Shown here: positions 1-7,573 of the stretch, in pieces
Position numbering within the stretch: position 1 is the stretch's first letter
How the letters are laid out: each line of letters opens with the position of its first letter
Assembly (NCBI GenBank): GCA_011048855.1
Contig: DSCZ01000588.1
Span: 1-11,028, forward strand
Direction of reading: 5' to 3'
DNA length: 11,028 nt
Origin: Desulfobacteraceae bacterium
GTDB taxonomy: Bacteria > Desulfobacterota > DSM-4660 > Desulfatiglandales > Desulfatiglandaceae
Notes under the pieces: generated by a model
The model's database searches: none
Told to the model about the DNA's origin: nothing
What the model saw: the letters and a program-made list of their open reading frames with translations, nothing else
Made by a program: the position numbers and the translations under genes

Positions 1-1
1 C

Positions 2-910
2 CTCAAGGTGATCGAGCGGAAAACGGGTGTCACTGTTCATCTGAGAGGCAACGAAATGACTCTCGGCGGCGGCGATTGGGAGGTGGAGCTTGCCGAAAAG
101 GTGCTTGTTCAACTTTATGATCTTTTAAAAGAAGGATATCCGTTATATCTTAATGATGTTGATTATGCTATAAGGGTATTTAGTAGTGGTAAAACTATTT
201 CATTGCGGGAAATTTTTTTAGACGAAGTCTATATTTCTTCCAAGAAGAAAATTATCACTCCTAAGACAATAAATCAAAAAAACTATATAGATAGTATTCG
301 AAAATATGACATGGTGTTCGGTATAGGTCCCGCCGGAACCGGCAAGACATATCTGGCGATGGCCATGGCGGTATCGGCTCTTTTGAAGAAACAGGTGCAC
401 AGGGTCGTCCTGGCCAGGCCGGCGGTCGAGGCCGGTGAAAGACTCGGGTTTTTGCCCGGCGACCTCTACGAAAAGGTCAATCCATACCTGCGACCCCTTT
501 ATGATGCCCTTCACGACATGATGGATTTCGAAGGGGCATCCAGGTTGATAGACCAGGGCGTGATCGAGGTGGCCCCTCTTGCATTCATGCGCGGAAGAAC
601 ATTGAATGGTGCCTTCGTGATTTTAGATGAGGCCCAAAACGCTACTTCCGAACAGATGAAAATGTTTCTCACGCGCCTTGGGTTTGATTCAAAGGCCGTG
701 ATAACCGGGGATGTAACCCAGACGGACCTGCCCGACGGGAAAAAGTCCGGCCTGATAGAGGCGAGCCGAATCCTTCGGGATATAGATGAAATTGCCTTCG
801 TGAATTTTTCCCGTGACGATGTCATACGGCATCCGCTGGTGCAGGAAATCATCGATGCGTATGAGCGACTGGAGACTGGAGGCGGATTTTCGGGGCGGGC
901 GGGTAAATGA
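2..910 (+). CDS. phoH: PhoH-family P-loop ATPase (5' partial)
   Basis: A cytoplasmic PhoH/YbeZ-type ATPase, a family linked to RNA metabolism and usually paired with YbeY. Counting residues from the GTG at base 8, the Walker A motif GPAGTGKT is at about 107-114, the Walker B region VILDEAQN at 204-211, the motif GDVTQTDLP at 234-242, and the conserved [12 protein letters not shown] segment at 267-278. The frame is open to the window edge, and the first visible residues ([10 protein letters not shown], then RGNEM) match the interior of the family's N-terminal region, so the true start probably lies upstream and about 20-40 residues are missing. GTG at 8 is therefore not taken as the start. Bases 121-300, just before Walker A, are strikingly AT-rich (49 G+C of 180). 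The gene ends 43 bases before the 7TM/HD gene. The family call is secure. The precise RNA-related substrate is unknown. Confidence 0.95.
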   Translation, partial: LKVIERKTGVTVHLRGNEMTLGGGDWEVELAEKVLVQLYDLLKEGYPLYLNDVDYAIRVFSSGKTISLREIFLDEVYISSKKKIITPKTINQKNYIDSIRKYDMVFGIGPAGTGKTYLAMAMAVSALLKKQVHRVVLARPAVEAGERLGFLPGDLYEKVNPYLRPLYDALHDMMDFEGASRLIDQGVIEVAPLAFMRGRTLNGAFVILDEAQNATSEQMKMFLTRLGFDSKAVITGDVTQTDLPDGKKSGLIEASRILRDIDEIAFVNFSRDDVIRHPLVQEIIDAYERLETGGGFSGRAGK

Positions 911-953
911 TATCATGAAGCCCGGCGAATAAAGCCTCATTTCGAGATAATCT

Positions 954-3440
954 ATGGGAAAAGCCGAACGGAAAATGAGCGTGAAGCCTAAAGGGATAAG
1001 GCGGTTTTTCGGGATCGAGAGGGAAGGAAGACAGTCCGCCCAGAGAGCCCCTGAAAAGCAAAGGCGATGGTGGAGCGTCGAGGCGCAGAGGTGGTATATC
1101 ATTCTCGGTTTCAGCGTTATCGTTTCGGTGCTTCTTTACCCTGATTTAACACCGGCTCCCCAGGCCTATCGTCCCGGGGACGTGGCCGATAGAGATATCA
1201 AGGCCGTACAGGATTTCCTCGTGGAAAACGAGGAGCTCACTGAAAAAAGCAGGCAGGACGCGGTTAAATCCCTGCTGCCTGTATATGATTTCGATCCCAC
1301 CGGCGGAAATGTGCTGGATCGCCTTAAAGTGGCTTTTGAAGCAGGAAGAGCCGGCTTATCGACATCGACCAAGGCTGCTTCCCCGGAACTTCACAAAGGA
1401 GAAGTTCCCCCCGAAAAAGAGGTTGCAGAGCACCCCGGGGCGTCGAACGAAGAAGATCCGGCAGGTTTTTTCGAAAAGCTTGGAATCAGCCCCGACCGCG
1501 GCCTTTATGCCCTTCTGGAGGAAACCGGCTTCGATGCAGGGATAGAGAAAGCGGTTACAGAATTGCTCGGCGGGCTCTTTCAACAGGGAGTCGTAGGAAA
1601 TGAAGAGCTTCTTATAAATCATGCTGCGAACGGAATTATCCTGCACGATATCACAAAAGAAAGCGATGTGATGGTAAGCGACGTTGACAGGTTCCTGGAT
1701 ATGAATGCGGCAGTTAGTTGGATTTCATCCTCCGAACATAAAGAAGTCAGCTTCCTTGACGGGAAATCGCTAAGGGCTGTATCCGAGGTTGCCAAGGCTC
1801 TTTTACGGCCGAATTTGACATTCAACAAGCGGGAGACTCAAATTCGGAAAGACAATGCCTATCAGTCGGTCAAGCCCTTTTATTTCAAAGTAAAGAAAGG
1901 TGAGATGCTCGTCAGGGAAGGAGAGAGGATAACCAGCGAGCATCTTGCGAAACTGGAAACCCAGGAAAACCTTCTGAAATCAGACGCACTGTGCGGACGC
2001 GCTCCTGCGATGGCCGCCTTCATCGGTTTTCTCATGATGACCCTGTATTTTACCGGCTTGATGAATCCCCGCAGCACTCGTATTCATTCGAGAGATCTTT
2101 TGTTCAACTCTCTTACGTGCCTGGGCGTGTTTTTTGTAGTTATCGCCGGTAATCTGGTCGCCGATGAGATTTCCAGGGGGTTTGGCTTTTTCACTGCCAG
2201 GGCGCTCCTTTTCGCCTTTCCGGTAGCCGGAGGGGCCATGCTGGTGTCTATTTTCCATGGCATGCGGGTTTCTGCTGTTTTTTCCCTGGTAATGTCCACG
2301 CTTGCGTCGCTTGCTGTCGGTGGGCAGGTTGATTTTTTTCTTTTTTATTTTATAACATCCCTGGTTGCCGGGCATGGAGTTGTAAACTGTAAAGAAAGAG
2401 GGGTGCTTACCAGGGCCTCGCTTAAAACGGGTGCGGTGGGCCTGGCGCTCTCACTTGCTGTTCAGACCCTTCATGGATACTTTTATTCCCTGGAGACGAT
2501 TGTTGCGGGGGTGTCGGCCGTCATCGGGGGGTTGCTTGCGGGGGTTATCGCTACTGGTCTTTTGCCACTCGTGGAAATGACTTTCGGATATACTACCGAT
2601 ATAAAACTCCTGGAGCTGGCCAATCTCGATCAGCCTCTATTGAAGGAGCAAATGGTGCAGGCACCCGGGACCTATCATCATAGTGTCATAGTGAGCAACA
2701 TGGTTGAAGCTTCAGCAAAATCTATTGGAGCCAATCCTTTGCTTGCAAAAGTAGCTGCTTATTACCATGATATTGGTAAGATAAAAAAACCATTATATTT
2801 TATAGAAAATCAAATTCATTGTGAAAATAAGCACGAAAAACTGGCTCCTTCCATGAGCAGTCTTATTCTTATCTCTCATGTGAAGGATGGTGTTGAAATG
2901 GCCAGGAAACAAAAACTGGGCAAGGAAATAATTGATATAATCCAGCAGCATCACGGAACCAGCATAATCAGTTATTTTTACGAAAAGGCGAAAGAACAGG
3001 CTGGTAAAAGGGCTGTTAAGTCCCCACTGGTCAAGGAGCAGGACTTCAGGTACCCGGGCCCGAAGCCCCAGACTAAGGAAGCGGGGCTCGTTATGCTGGC
3101 CGATATGGTGGAGGCCGCTTCAAGGTCTCTTGTGGACCCCACGCCGGCCAAGATACAGGGAATGCTGCAGAAAATCATCAAGAAGGTCTTTTCCGACGGT
3201 CAGCTCGATGAATGCGAGCTGACATTGAAAGATCTTAATGAAATAGCGAAGAGTTTCAGTAAAACATTGAGCGGGATTTTCCATCATCGTGTGGATTATC
3301 CTGAACCCTCAGGGCGACCGGCTTCCGCAAGGAAAGGGGCCAATGGAAATTCAGATTATCATCCACAGGCGGATGCGAGGTTTAAGAAAGAGGGAGATAA
3401 GGGCGAAGCTGGCGAAAGCCTTAAAAGACTTGGGCTGTAA
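954..3440 (+). CDS. pgpH: 7TM receptor / HD-domain phosphohydrolase, PgpH-like c-di-AMP phosphodiesterase
   Basis: An 828-residue membrane protein of the 7TMR-HD family. In order: a short basic cytoplasmic N-terminus, a TM helix at about 47-63, a large extracytoplasmic domain at about 65-345, a bundle of about seven TM helices at about 348-540, and a cytoplasmic HD phosphohydrolase domain at about 555-785. Metal and catalytic residues visible are H575/H576, H605-D606 (YYHDIGK), H642, H666/H667 and D717. The family signatures YFIENQ and FRYPGPKPQTKEA are present. Characterised relatives (Listeria PgpH) hydrolyse cyclic di-AMP. That substrate is inferred here, and no diadenylate cyclase is in the window. 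ATG 954 follows an in-frame stop at 948 and has only a weak GAGA upstream. ATG 975 is an alternative start. The protein runs about 44 residues past the usual end after HHRVDYPE, overlapping ybeY by 98 bases in another frame. The HD core is encoded by unusually AT-rich DNA. Confidence 0.9.
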   Translation: MGKAERKMSVKPKGIRRFFGIEREGRQSAQRAPEKQRRWWSVEAQRWYIILGFSVIVSVLLYPDLTPAPQAYRPGDVADRDIKAVQDFLVENEELTEKSRQDAVKSLLPVYDFDPTGGNVLDRLKVAFEAGRAGLSTSTKAASPELHKGEVPPEKEVAEHPGASNEEDPAGFFEKLGISPDRGLYALLEETGFDAGIEKAVTELLGGLFQQGVVGNEELLINHAANGIILHDITKESDVMVSDVDRFLDMNAAVSWISSSEHKEVSFLDGKSLRAVSEVAKALLRPNLTFNKRETQIRKDNAYQSVKPFYFKVKKGEMLVREGERITSEHLAKLETQENLLKSDALCGRAPAMAAFIGFLMMTLYFTGLMNPRSTRIHSRDLLFNSLTCLGVFFVVIAGNLVADEISRGFGFFTARALLFAFPVAGGAMLVSIFHGMRVSAVFSLVMSTLASLAVGGQVDFFLFYFITSLVAGHGVVNCKERGVLTRASLKTGAVGLALSLAVQTLHGYFYSLETIVAGVSAVIGGLLAGVIATGLLPLVEMTFGYTTDIKLLELANLDQPLLKEQMVQAPGTYHHSVIVSNMVEASAKSIGANPLLAKVAAYYHDIGKIKKPLYFIENQIHCENKHEKLAPSMSSLILISHVKDGVEMARKQKLGKEIIDIIQQHHGTSIISYFYEKAKEQAGKRAVKSPLVKEQDFRYPGPKPQTKEAGLVMLADMVEAASRSLVDPTPAKIQGMLQKIIKKVFSDGQLDECELTLKDLNEIAKSFSKTLSGIFHHRVDYPEPSGRPASARKGANGNSDYHPQADARFKKEGDKGEAGESLKRLGL

Positions 3441-3777
3441 AGACAGGGAACTGAGTGTAGTTGTGTCGGACGACGCTTGGATCGCCGATCTCAACAAGCG
3501 TTACCGGGACAAAAAGGTTCCGACAAATGTACTGTCTTTTCCTCAAGCAGACGAATTCCTTCCGTCCTTGGCCGGTAAAATGCTCGGAGATATAGTGGTT
3601 TCGGTGGAAACAGCGGCAAGGGAGGCGGCCCTTGAGGGCTGCAGCCTCGAGTCCCGTGTGTATCGGCTTCTCTGCCACGGGTTGCTGCATCTTCTGGGCT
3701 ATGATCATGAAGGGTCGGAAGAAGAAGCCACCCGTTTCTTCGATATGGAGGAGCACCTCGCCGGTCTCGAAAAATGA
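3343..3777 (+). CDS. ybeY: Endoribonuclease YbeY (rRNA maturation factor)
   Basis: A 144-residue zinc-dependent single-strand endoribonuclease acting in 16S rRNA 3'-end maturation and ribosome quality control. The signature HGLLHLLGYDH places the three metal ligands at H112, H116 and H122. NVLSFP at 62-67 and LGDIVVS at 81-87 are the other family blocks. ATG 3343 is preferred over in-frame upstream starts (for example 3289) because a purine-rich site (AAGGAAAGGGG, 3329-3339) precedes it and the protein then has a normal YbeY N-terminus. The first 98 bases overlap the 3' end of the HD gene in another frame, so its translation may be coupled to that gene. PhoH two genes upstream is the usual partner of YbeY. 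Confidence 0.95.
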   Translation: MEIQIIIHRRMRGLRKREIRAKLAKALKDLGCKDRELSVVVSDDAWIADLNKRYRDKKVPTNVLSFPQADEFLPSLAGKMLGDIVVSVETAAREAALEGCSLESRVYRLLCHGLLHLLGYDHEGSEEEATRFFDMEEHLAGLEK

Positions 3778-3843
3778 CACCCGTATCTGAAGTTTAAAAA
3801 AGTATCCAGGAGATGTAAAACCCGGCGAGCGGTGGGGACCGAT

Positions 3844-4239
3844 ATGATCTACGGAATAGGAATTGATCTGGTCCGAATTTCGAGGATGGACCGTGTAATT
3901 AAAAGATGGGGAGAGCGTTTCATCGGCCGTGTTTTTACCATCGCGGAGGTTGAGGAATGCGAGTCGCGGCCAAAACCTGCGGCGGCTTTTGCGCTGCGTT
4001 TCGCGGCAAAGGAAGCTTTCTCCAAGGCGCTGGGTACCGGGATGAGACAGGGTGTGGCATGGCGGGATATTGAAACGATTTCGCTGCCTGGCGGCAGGCC
4101 GGATTTGAGGGTGCATGGGAAGGCCGGGAGGCTTTGCGTGGAACTTGGCATATCGGCCGCTCACCTGTCTCTTTCCGACGAGGGAGCCTACGGGTCGGCG
4201 ATGGTTGTCCTGGAATCAGCCGGGAGCGGGAGCCGTTAG
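3844..4239 (+). CDS. acpS: Holo-[acyl-carrier-protein] synthase AcpS
   Basis: A 131-residue 4'-phosphopantetheinyl transferase that moves phosphopantetheine from CoA to a serine of apo-ACP, activating fatty acid synthesis. The N-terminal GIGIDLVRISR carries the magnesium-binding D8. The second signature, FAAKEAFSKALGTG at 53-66, carries E57. The C-terminal HLSLSDEGAYGSAMVVLE is the family's usual final strand region. ATG 3844 is preceded by GGGGA at 3834-3838 with 5-base spacing. A GTG at 3832 would add four residues before the conserved start and is less likely. It lies 66 bases after ybeY, the longest gap in the first cluster, where I see no convincing promoter. It ends four bases before the chosen tsaE start. 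Confidence 0.95.
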   Translation: MIYGIGIDLVRISRMDRVIKRWGERFIGRVFTIAEVEECESRPKPAAAFALRFAAKEAFSKALGTGMRQGVAWRDIETISLPGGRPDLRVHGKAGRLCVELGISAAHLSLSDEGAYGSAMVVLESAGSGSR

Positions 4240-4243
4240 GGTG

Positions 4244-4744
4244 ATGGTGGATTGCAGGTTTGAAGTTGTTTCAAATTCCGATGGTCAGACGGTCCTGCTC
4301 GGAAAGCGACTGGGTGAGTTGCTTATACCCGGTGATGTCGTTGCCCTGGCGGGTGAACCTGGAAGCGGAAAAACCTGGTTCACTAAAGGTATCGCCTCCG
4401 GGCTTGATGTCGGGCTGGAAACCATTGTCACGAGCCCGTCCTTTTCGCTCATAAATGAATACGAGGGCCGATGTATGCTCTATCACATGGACGTGTATCG
4501 GCTCGACACGGTGGAAGAATTTCTTGAAAGCGGGCTGGATGAGTATTTTTACCGCGAGGCGGTTGTGGTTATGGAATGGGCTAACCGATGGCCGGAAGTG
4601 CTTCCCGAGGGCAGCCTGCCTGTCGAAATTTCAATCATGGCGGAGTATTCGCGCAGAATGGTTTTTTACGGACACGGGGAACGGTCCGAGAATCTGTTGG
4701 AATTGCTGAAACAGAAACGGGTCAAGGAGAGGGAATGGGTTTAA
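4244..4744 (+). CDS. tsaE: tRNA t6A biosynthesis ATPase TsaE
   Basis: A 166-residue P-loop ATPase that works with TsaB and TsaD to attach threonylcarbamoyl to A37 of ANN-decoding tRNAs. Visible motifs: Walker A GEPGSGKT at 37-44, TSPSFSLINEY at 63-73, the H-x-D-x-YRL block HMDVYRL at 81-87, and EWANR at 111-115. The length is slightly above the usual 150-160, with a charged C-terminal tail. GTG 4241 and ATG 4244 are adjacent possible starts. ATG was chosen, with GGGAGC at 4228-4233 as the likely ribosome site. The stop overlaps the start of the aspartate kinase gene by 10 bases, suggesting coupled translation. TsaD lies one gene downstream. TsaB and TsaC are not in the window. Confidence 0.94.
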   Translation: MVDCRFEVVSNSDGQTVLLGKRLGELLIPGDVVALAGEPGSGKTWFTKGIASGLDVGLETIVTSPSFSLINEYEGRCMLYHMDVYRLDTVEEFLESGLDEYFYREAVVVMEWANRWPEVLPEGSLPVEISIMAEYSRRMVFYGHGERSENLLELLKQKRVKEREWV

Positions 4745-5961
4745 TTGTACAGAAATACGGCGGAACCTCTGTCGCGAATATAGAAAGAATAAAAGCGGTG
4801 GCCGACAGGATTGTCGAATGCATAGCCAGGGGATACAAAGTCGTGGTTGTCGTATCGGCTATGGCCGGGCAGACGGACGACCTTATAGCATTCGCAAAAG
4901 GCGCCGTGCCGGAGCCCGATGCAAGAGAGCTCGATGTGCTGATGGCCACCGGAGAACAGCGTTCCGCGGCTTTACTGAGCATGGTATTGAAGAGCAGAGG
5001 CCTGGATGCCTGTTCGTTGATGGGGCACCAGGTTGCGGTTCATACAGATTCTGCTTTCGGAAGCGCCAGGATACGTGCGATAGAGAATGCTCGCATAATG
5101 AAAGAGCTTGACAATAATCGCGTGGTTGTCGTGGCGGGATTTCAGGGTGTAGACGAAAACAACAATATAACCACGTTGGGCAGGGGCGGTTCGGACACCA
5201 CCGCGGTGGCGCTTGCAGCAGTTTTGAATGCCGAGGTATGTGAGATTTATACAGATGTGGAGGGGGTTTTCAGCACGGACCCCAACTTGTGTGCCAAGGC
5301 AAGAAAATTGTCACGGATTTCGTACGACGAAATGCTGGAACTTGCCAGCCTGGGTGCCAAGGTTCTCGAGATCAGGGCGGTGGAATCCGCGAAGATCTAC
5401 AATGTAGCGGTCCATGTTCGGTCCAGTTTTACATATCAGGAGGGTACGATGGTCGTTGCCGAAACCAGGGATATGGAAAAGGTGCTGGTATCAGGGGTAA
5501 CCTATGACAGAAACGCGGCCCGGATCACCGTAAAAAAGGTGCCCGACAGGCCCGGTATATCGAGCAGGCTGTTCAAGCCTGTGAGCGATGCAGGGATCGT
5601 GGTTGATGTAATCGTACAAAATACAAATGAAGATGGATACACCGATCTCACATTCACCGTCACAAAGCCGGATTTCCAGAGAACGATGAAGCTGGTCGGC
5701 GAAGTGGCCGGTGAAATCGGGGCTGAGAAAGTCATGGGGGATATGGATATAGCCAAGGTATCCATAGTAGGCGCCGGGATGAGGAGCCATGCCGGCGTTG
5801 CCCAGAAGATGTTTCAGGCTTTGGCGGACGAGGGTATCAACATCATGATGATCAGTACCTCCGAGATAAAAGTGTCGTGCGTCATCGAAGAAAAATACAC
5901 CGAACTGGCGGTGAGGGTGTTGCACAGGGCTTTCAATCTCGAGGCGAACGGTCGGAAATGA
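4735..5961 (+). CDS. lysC: Aspartate kinase (monofunctional, two ACT domains)
   Basis: A 408-residue enzyme phosphorylating L-aspartate, the committed step to lysine, threonine, methionine and diaminopimelate. The N-terminal amino-acid kinase domain (about 1-240) has KYGGTSV at 7-13, GRGGSDTTA at 149-157 and YTDVEGVFSTDP at 172-183. Two ACT domains (about 263-340 and 345-408) include the allosteric-type segments VPDRPGISSRLF and VGAGMRSHAGVA with STSEIKVS. ATG 4735 overlaps the tsaE stop and has AGGAG at 4725-4729 with 5-base spacing. The length equals that of Bacillus subtilis aspartokinase II, which is made as alpha plus beta chains from one gene, and a matching internal start exists here at 5449. 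Feedback inhibition by lysine and/or threonine is expected of the class, but the effector cannot be read from the sequence. Confidence 0.96.
   Translation: MGLIVQKYGGTSVANIERIKAVADRIVECIARGYKVVVVVSAMAGQTDDLIAFAKGAVPEPDARELDVLMATGEQRSAALLSMVLKSRGLDACSLMGHQVAVHTDSAFGSARIRAIENARIMKELDNNRVVVVAGFQGVDENNNITTLGRGGSDTTAVALAAVLNAEVCEIYTDVEGVFSTDPNLCAKARKLSRISYDEMLELASLGAKVLEIRAVESAKIYNVAVHVRSSFTYQEGTMVVAETRDMEKVLVSGVTYDRNAARITVKKVPDRPGISSRLFKPVSDAGIVVDVIVQNTNEDGYTDLTFTVTKPDFQRTMKLVGEVAGEIGAEKVMGDMDIAKVSIVGAGMRSHAGVAQKMFQALADEGINIMMISTSEIKVSCVIEEKYTELAVRVLHRAFNLEANGRK
5438..5451 (+). promoter_or_regulatory. Internal Shine-Dalgarno and ATG in lysC (predicted beta-subunit start)
   Basis: AGGAGGG at 5438-5444 is followed after four bases by an in-frame ATG at 5449-5451 (Met239). 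Translation from here would give a 170-residue chain (5449-5961) containing both ACT domains and no kinase domain. Known alpha2/beta2 aspartate kinases (B. subtilis LysC, Corynebacterium Ask) use an internal start at about this point, giving beta chains of about 163-172 residues. The sequence signal is direct. Use of this start in this organism is inferred. Confidence 0.65.
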
Positions 5962-5984
5962 CGTCGCAGGGAGCTGCTTGACCT

Positions 5985-7004
5985 ATGCATGTTCTAGGCA
6001 TTGATACATCCTGCGACGATACATCGGCCGGGGTCGTGGTGGCCGGTCGGCACGTACTTTCAAGTGTCGTGCATTCGCAGATAAATCTTCACAGCAGGCA
6101 TGGAGGCGTCGTGCCGGAGCTGGCATCCAGGGCGCACGTCCGGAATATCATGCCGGTTGTGCGCGAAGCCGTTGCGCGGGCCGGGTTGACTCTTGAAGAA
6201 ATCGATGCGGTGGCGGTGACTATCGGCCCCGGCCTGGTGGGTTCGCTTCTCGTCGGCCTGTATTATGCAAAGGCTCTTTCAAGTGTGCGGAAAATGCATC
6301 TGGCTGCCGTGAATCATCTCGAAGGACATATTTTATCGGTGTTTCTGGAACCCGAAGCGCCGTCTTTTCCCTTTGTCTGCCTTACGGTTTCCGGAGGGCA
6401 TACCAGCATTTATCATGTGAAAGGATATGGTGATTACGTTCAAATGGGCCAGACTCTGGACGATGCCGCCGGAGAAGCCTACGACAAGGTGGCTAAAATT
6501 CTGGGCCTGGGTTATCCCGGCGGGCCGGTAATAGAGAGGATTGCAAAATCGGGCAGGCGCGATGCCGTATCTTTCCCCCGTGCATATTTATCTTCCGAAT
6601 CCCTGGATTTCAGCTTCAGCGGGTTGAAAACCTCCGTGTCGCTTTTCGTGAAAGAGTGGCGACGGCAGCCTGATACGACGAGGAAGGAATCGGTTGCCGA
6701 TATCGCGGCGTCTTTCGAAGAGGCGGTAATCGACGTTCTGGTTCGAAAAATATTTAGAGCCCAGGAACTTGTGGGAGCCAGGGCCGTTGTAGTTGCCGGA
6801 GGGGTTGCCTGCAACGGGAGGCTCAGATCCGTGACGTCCGCCGAAGCTGAAAAGCGCGGAGTCCGTTTCTATTACCCCAGGCCGTCGTACTGCACGGATA
6901 ACGGGGCAATGATAGCTGCGGCCGGCTATCATCGTCTTATGAAGGGGGATGCCGTCGGTAGTTCGGTCGATGTGCGTTCAAGGTATCCAATCGGTGATAT
7001 TTAG
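5985..7004 (+). CDS. tsaD: tRNA N6-adenosine threonylcarbamoyltransferase TsaD
   Basis: A 339-residue catalytic component of bacterial t6A synthesis, transferring threonylcarbamoyl from its AMP derivative to A37 of tRNA, in complex with TsaB and TsaE. It has the ASKHA-fold N-terminus GIDTSCDDTSAGVV (5-18), the metal-binding NHLEGH with H111 and H115, SGGHT at 126-130, SFSGLKTS at 210-217, AGGVACNGRLR at 271-281, and the C-terminal metal ligand D305 in CTDNGAMIAAAGY. Length is typical. ATG 5985 follows lysC by 23 bases. AGGGAG at 5968-5973 is a plausible ribosome site with a long 11-base spacing. The older name gcp/ygjD refers to the same family. Confidence 0.96.
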   Translation: MHVLGIDTSCDDTSAGVVVAGRHVLSSVVHSQINLHSRHGGVVPELASRAHVRNIMPVVREAVARAGLTLEEIDAVAVTIGPGLVGSLLVGLYYAKALSSVRKMHLAAVNHLEGHILSVFLEPEAPSFPFVCLTVSGGHTSIYHVKGYGDYVQMGQTLDDAAGEAYDKVAKILGLGYPGGPVIERIAKSGRRDAVSFPRAYLSSESLDFSFSGLKTSVSLFVKEWRRQPDTTRKESVADIAASFEEAVIDVLVRKIFRAQELVGARAVVVAGGVACNGRLRSVTSAEAEKRGVRFYYPRPSYCTDNGAMIAAAGYHRLMKGDAVGSSVDVRSRYPIGDI

Positions 7005-7030
7005 GGTCGGATCTTGCTCGGAAACACAGG

Positions 7031-7573
7031 ATGACTCCAACGGAAGAACGAAAGTCCAGGTTGTTCTATCTAAGACGCCGGCTCCGATATTTCTATTTGC
7101 GCCTGGTCTCACTCCGCGGTTCACCCGGCGAGCTTGCGCTGGGCATGGCACTGGGTATTTTTGTCGGCATGATGCCGATAATGCCTTTTCAGATTGCCTT
7201 TGCGGTTGCACTGGCCCTGTTATTCAGTGCCAGCAAGATCACGGCTGCGGTCGGTACGTGGATAAGCAATCCGGTGACCTGGTATGCCGTTTATTTCTAT
7301 GACTATAAACTCGGCTCCTTCCTGCTTGGTATTTCTCCTGACAGGGCATTGTTTTCGTCGGTAATGAGGGCGCTGGAGTCCGGTGAAGCCCCTACGGCGG
7401 TGATGTCAAAAATATTGAGTGCAGGCGGGACCGGGCTTGCCGCATTTCTGATCGGCGGATTGGTAAGCGGTGTTGTTGTCTCTATTCCGTCCTATTTTAT
7501 ATGGCTGGGAATCTTCAAGTATATCCGAAAGAAGCGTCTTAACCGCAGAAGGGTTCGAAATGACCGGGTTTAG
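7031..7573 (+). CDS. DUF2062 family small membrane protein
   Basis: A 180-residue integral membrane protein of unknown function. A basic N-terminus (RKSRLFYLRRRLRY) leads into the DUF2062 core: SPGELALGMALGIFVGMMPIMPFQ at about 31-54, hydrophobic helices at about 36-68 and 133-160, and the characteristic ISNPVTWYAVYFYDYKLG at about 78-95. The tail is strongly basic (KYIRKKRLNRRRVRNDR), expected to face the cytoplasm. ATG 7031 lies 26 bases after tsaD with only a weak ACAGG next to it. The stop overlaps the rsmA start by 14 bases, so it sits in the same transcript. Members of this family often lie beside unrelated housekeeping genes, so the context does not reveal a function. Confidence 0.85.
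   Translation: MTPTEERKSRLFYLRRRLRYFYLRLVSLRGSPGELALGMALGIFVGMMPIMPFQIAFAVALALLFSASKITAAVGTWISNPVTWYAVYFYDYKLGSFLLGISPDRALFSSVMRALESGEAPTAVMSKILSAGGTGLAAFLIGGLVSGVVVSIPSYFIWLGIFKYIRKKRLNRRRVRNDRV

Noticed and set aside
8..10. GTG as the true start of the PhoH gene
   Set aside because: The frame stays open upstream and the following residues match the interior of PhoH N-terminal regions, so the gene most likely begins outside the window.
917..930. CCCGGCGA occurring near 921, 3821 and 7125
   Set aside because: Eight bases in a GC-moderate genome, two in gaps and one inside a gene, with no consistent spacing or surrounding structure; likely chance.
3421..4164. 247-codon open frame on the minus strand across ybeY and acpS
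   Set aside because: It runs antisense to two well-supported genes, and the translation resembles no family and looks like an out-of-frame shadow.
5491..5925. 144-codon minus-strand frame inside the aspartate kinase gene
   Set aside because: Antisense to conserved ACT-domain codons, histidine- and proline-rich, with no recognisable motif.
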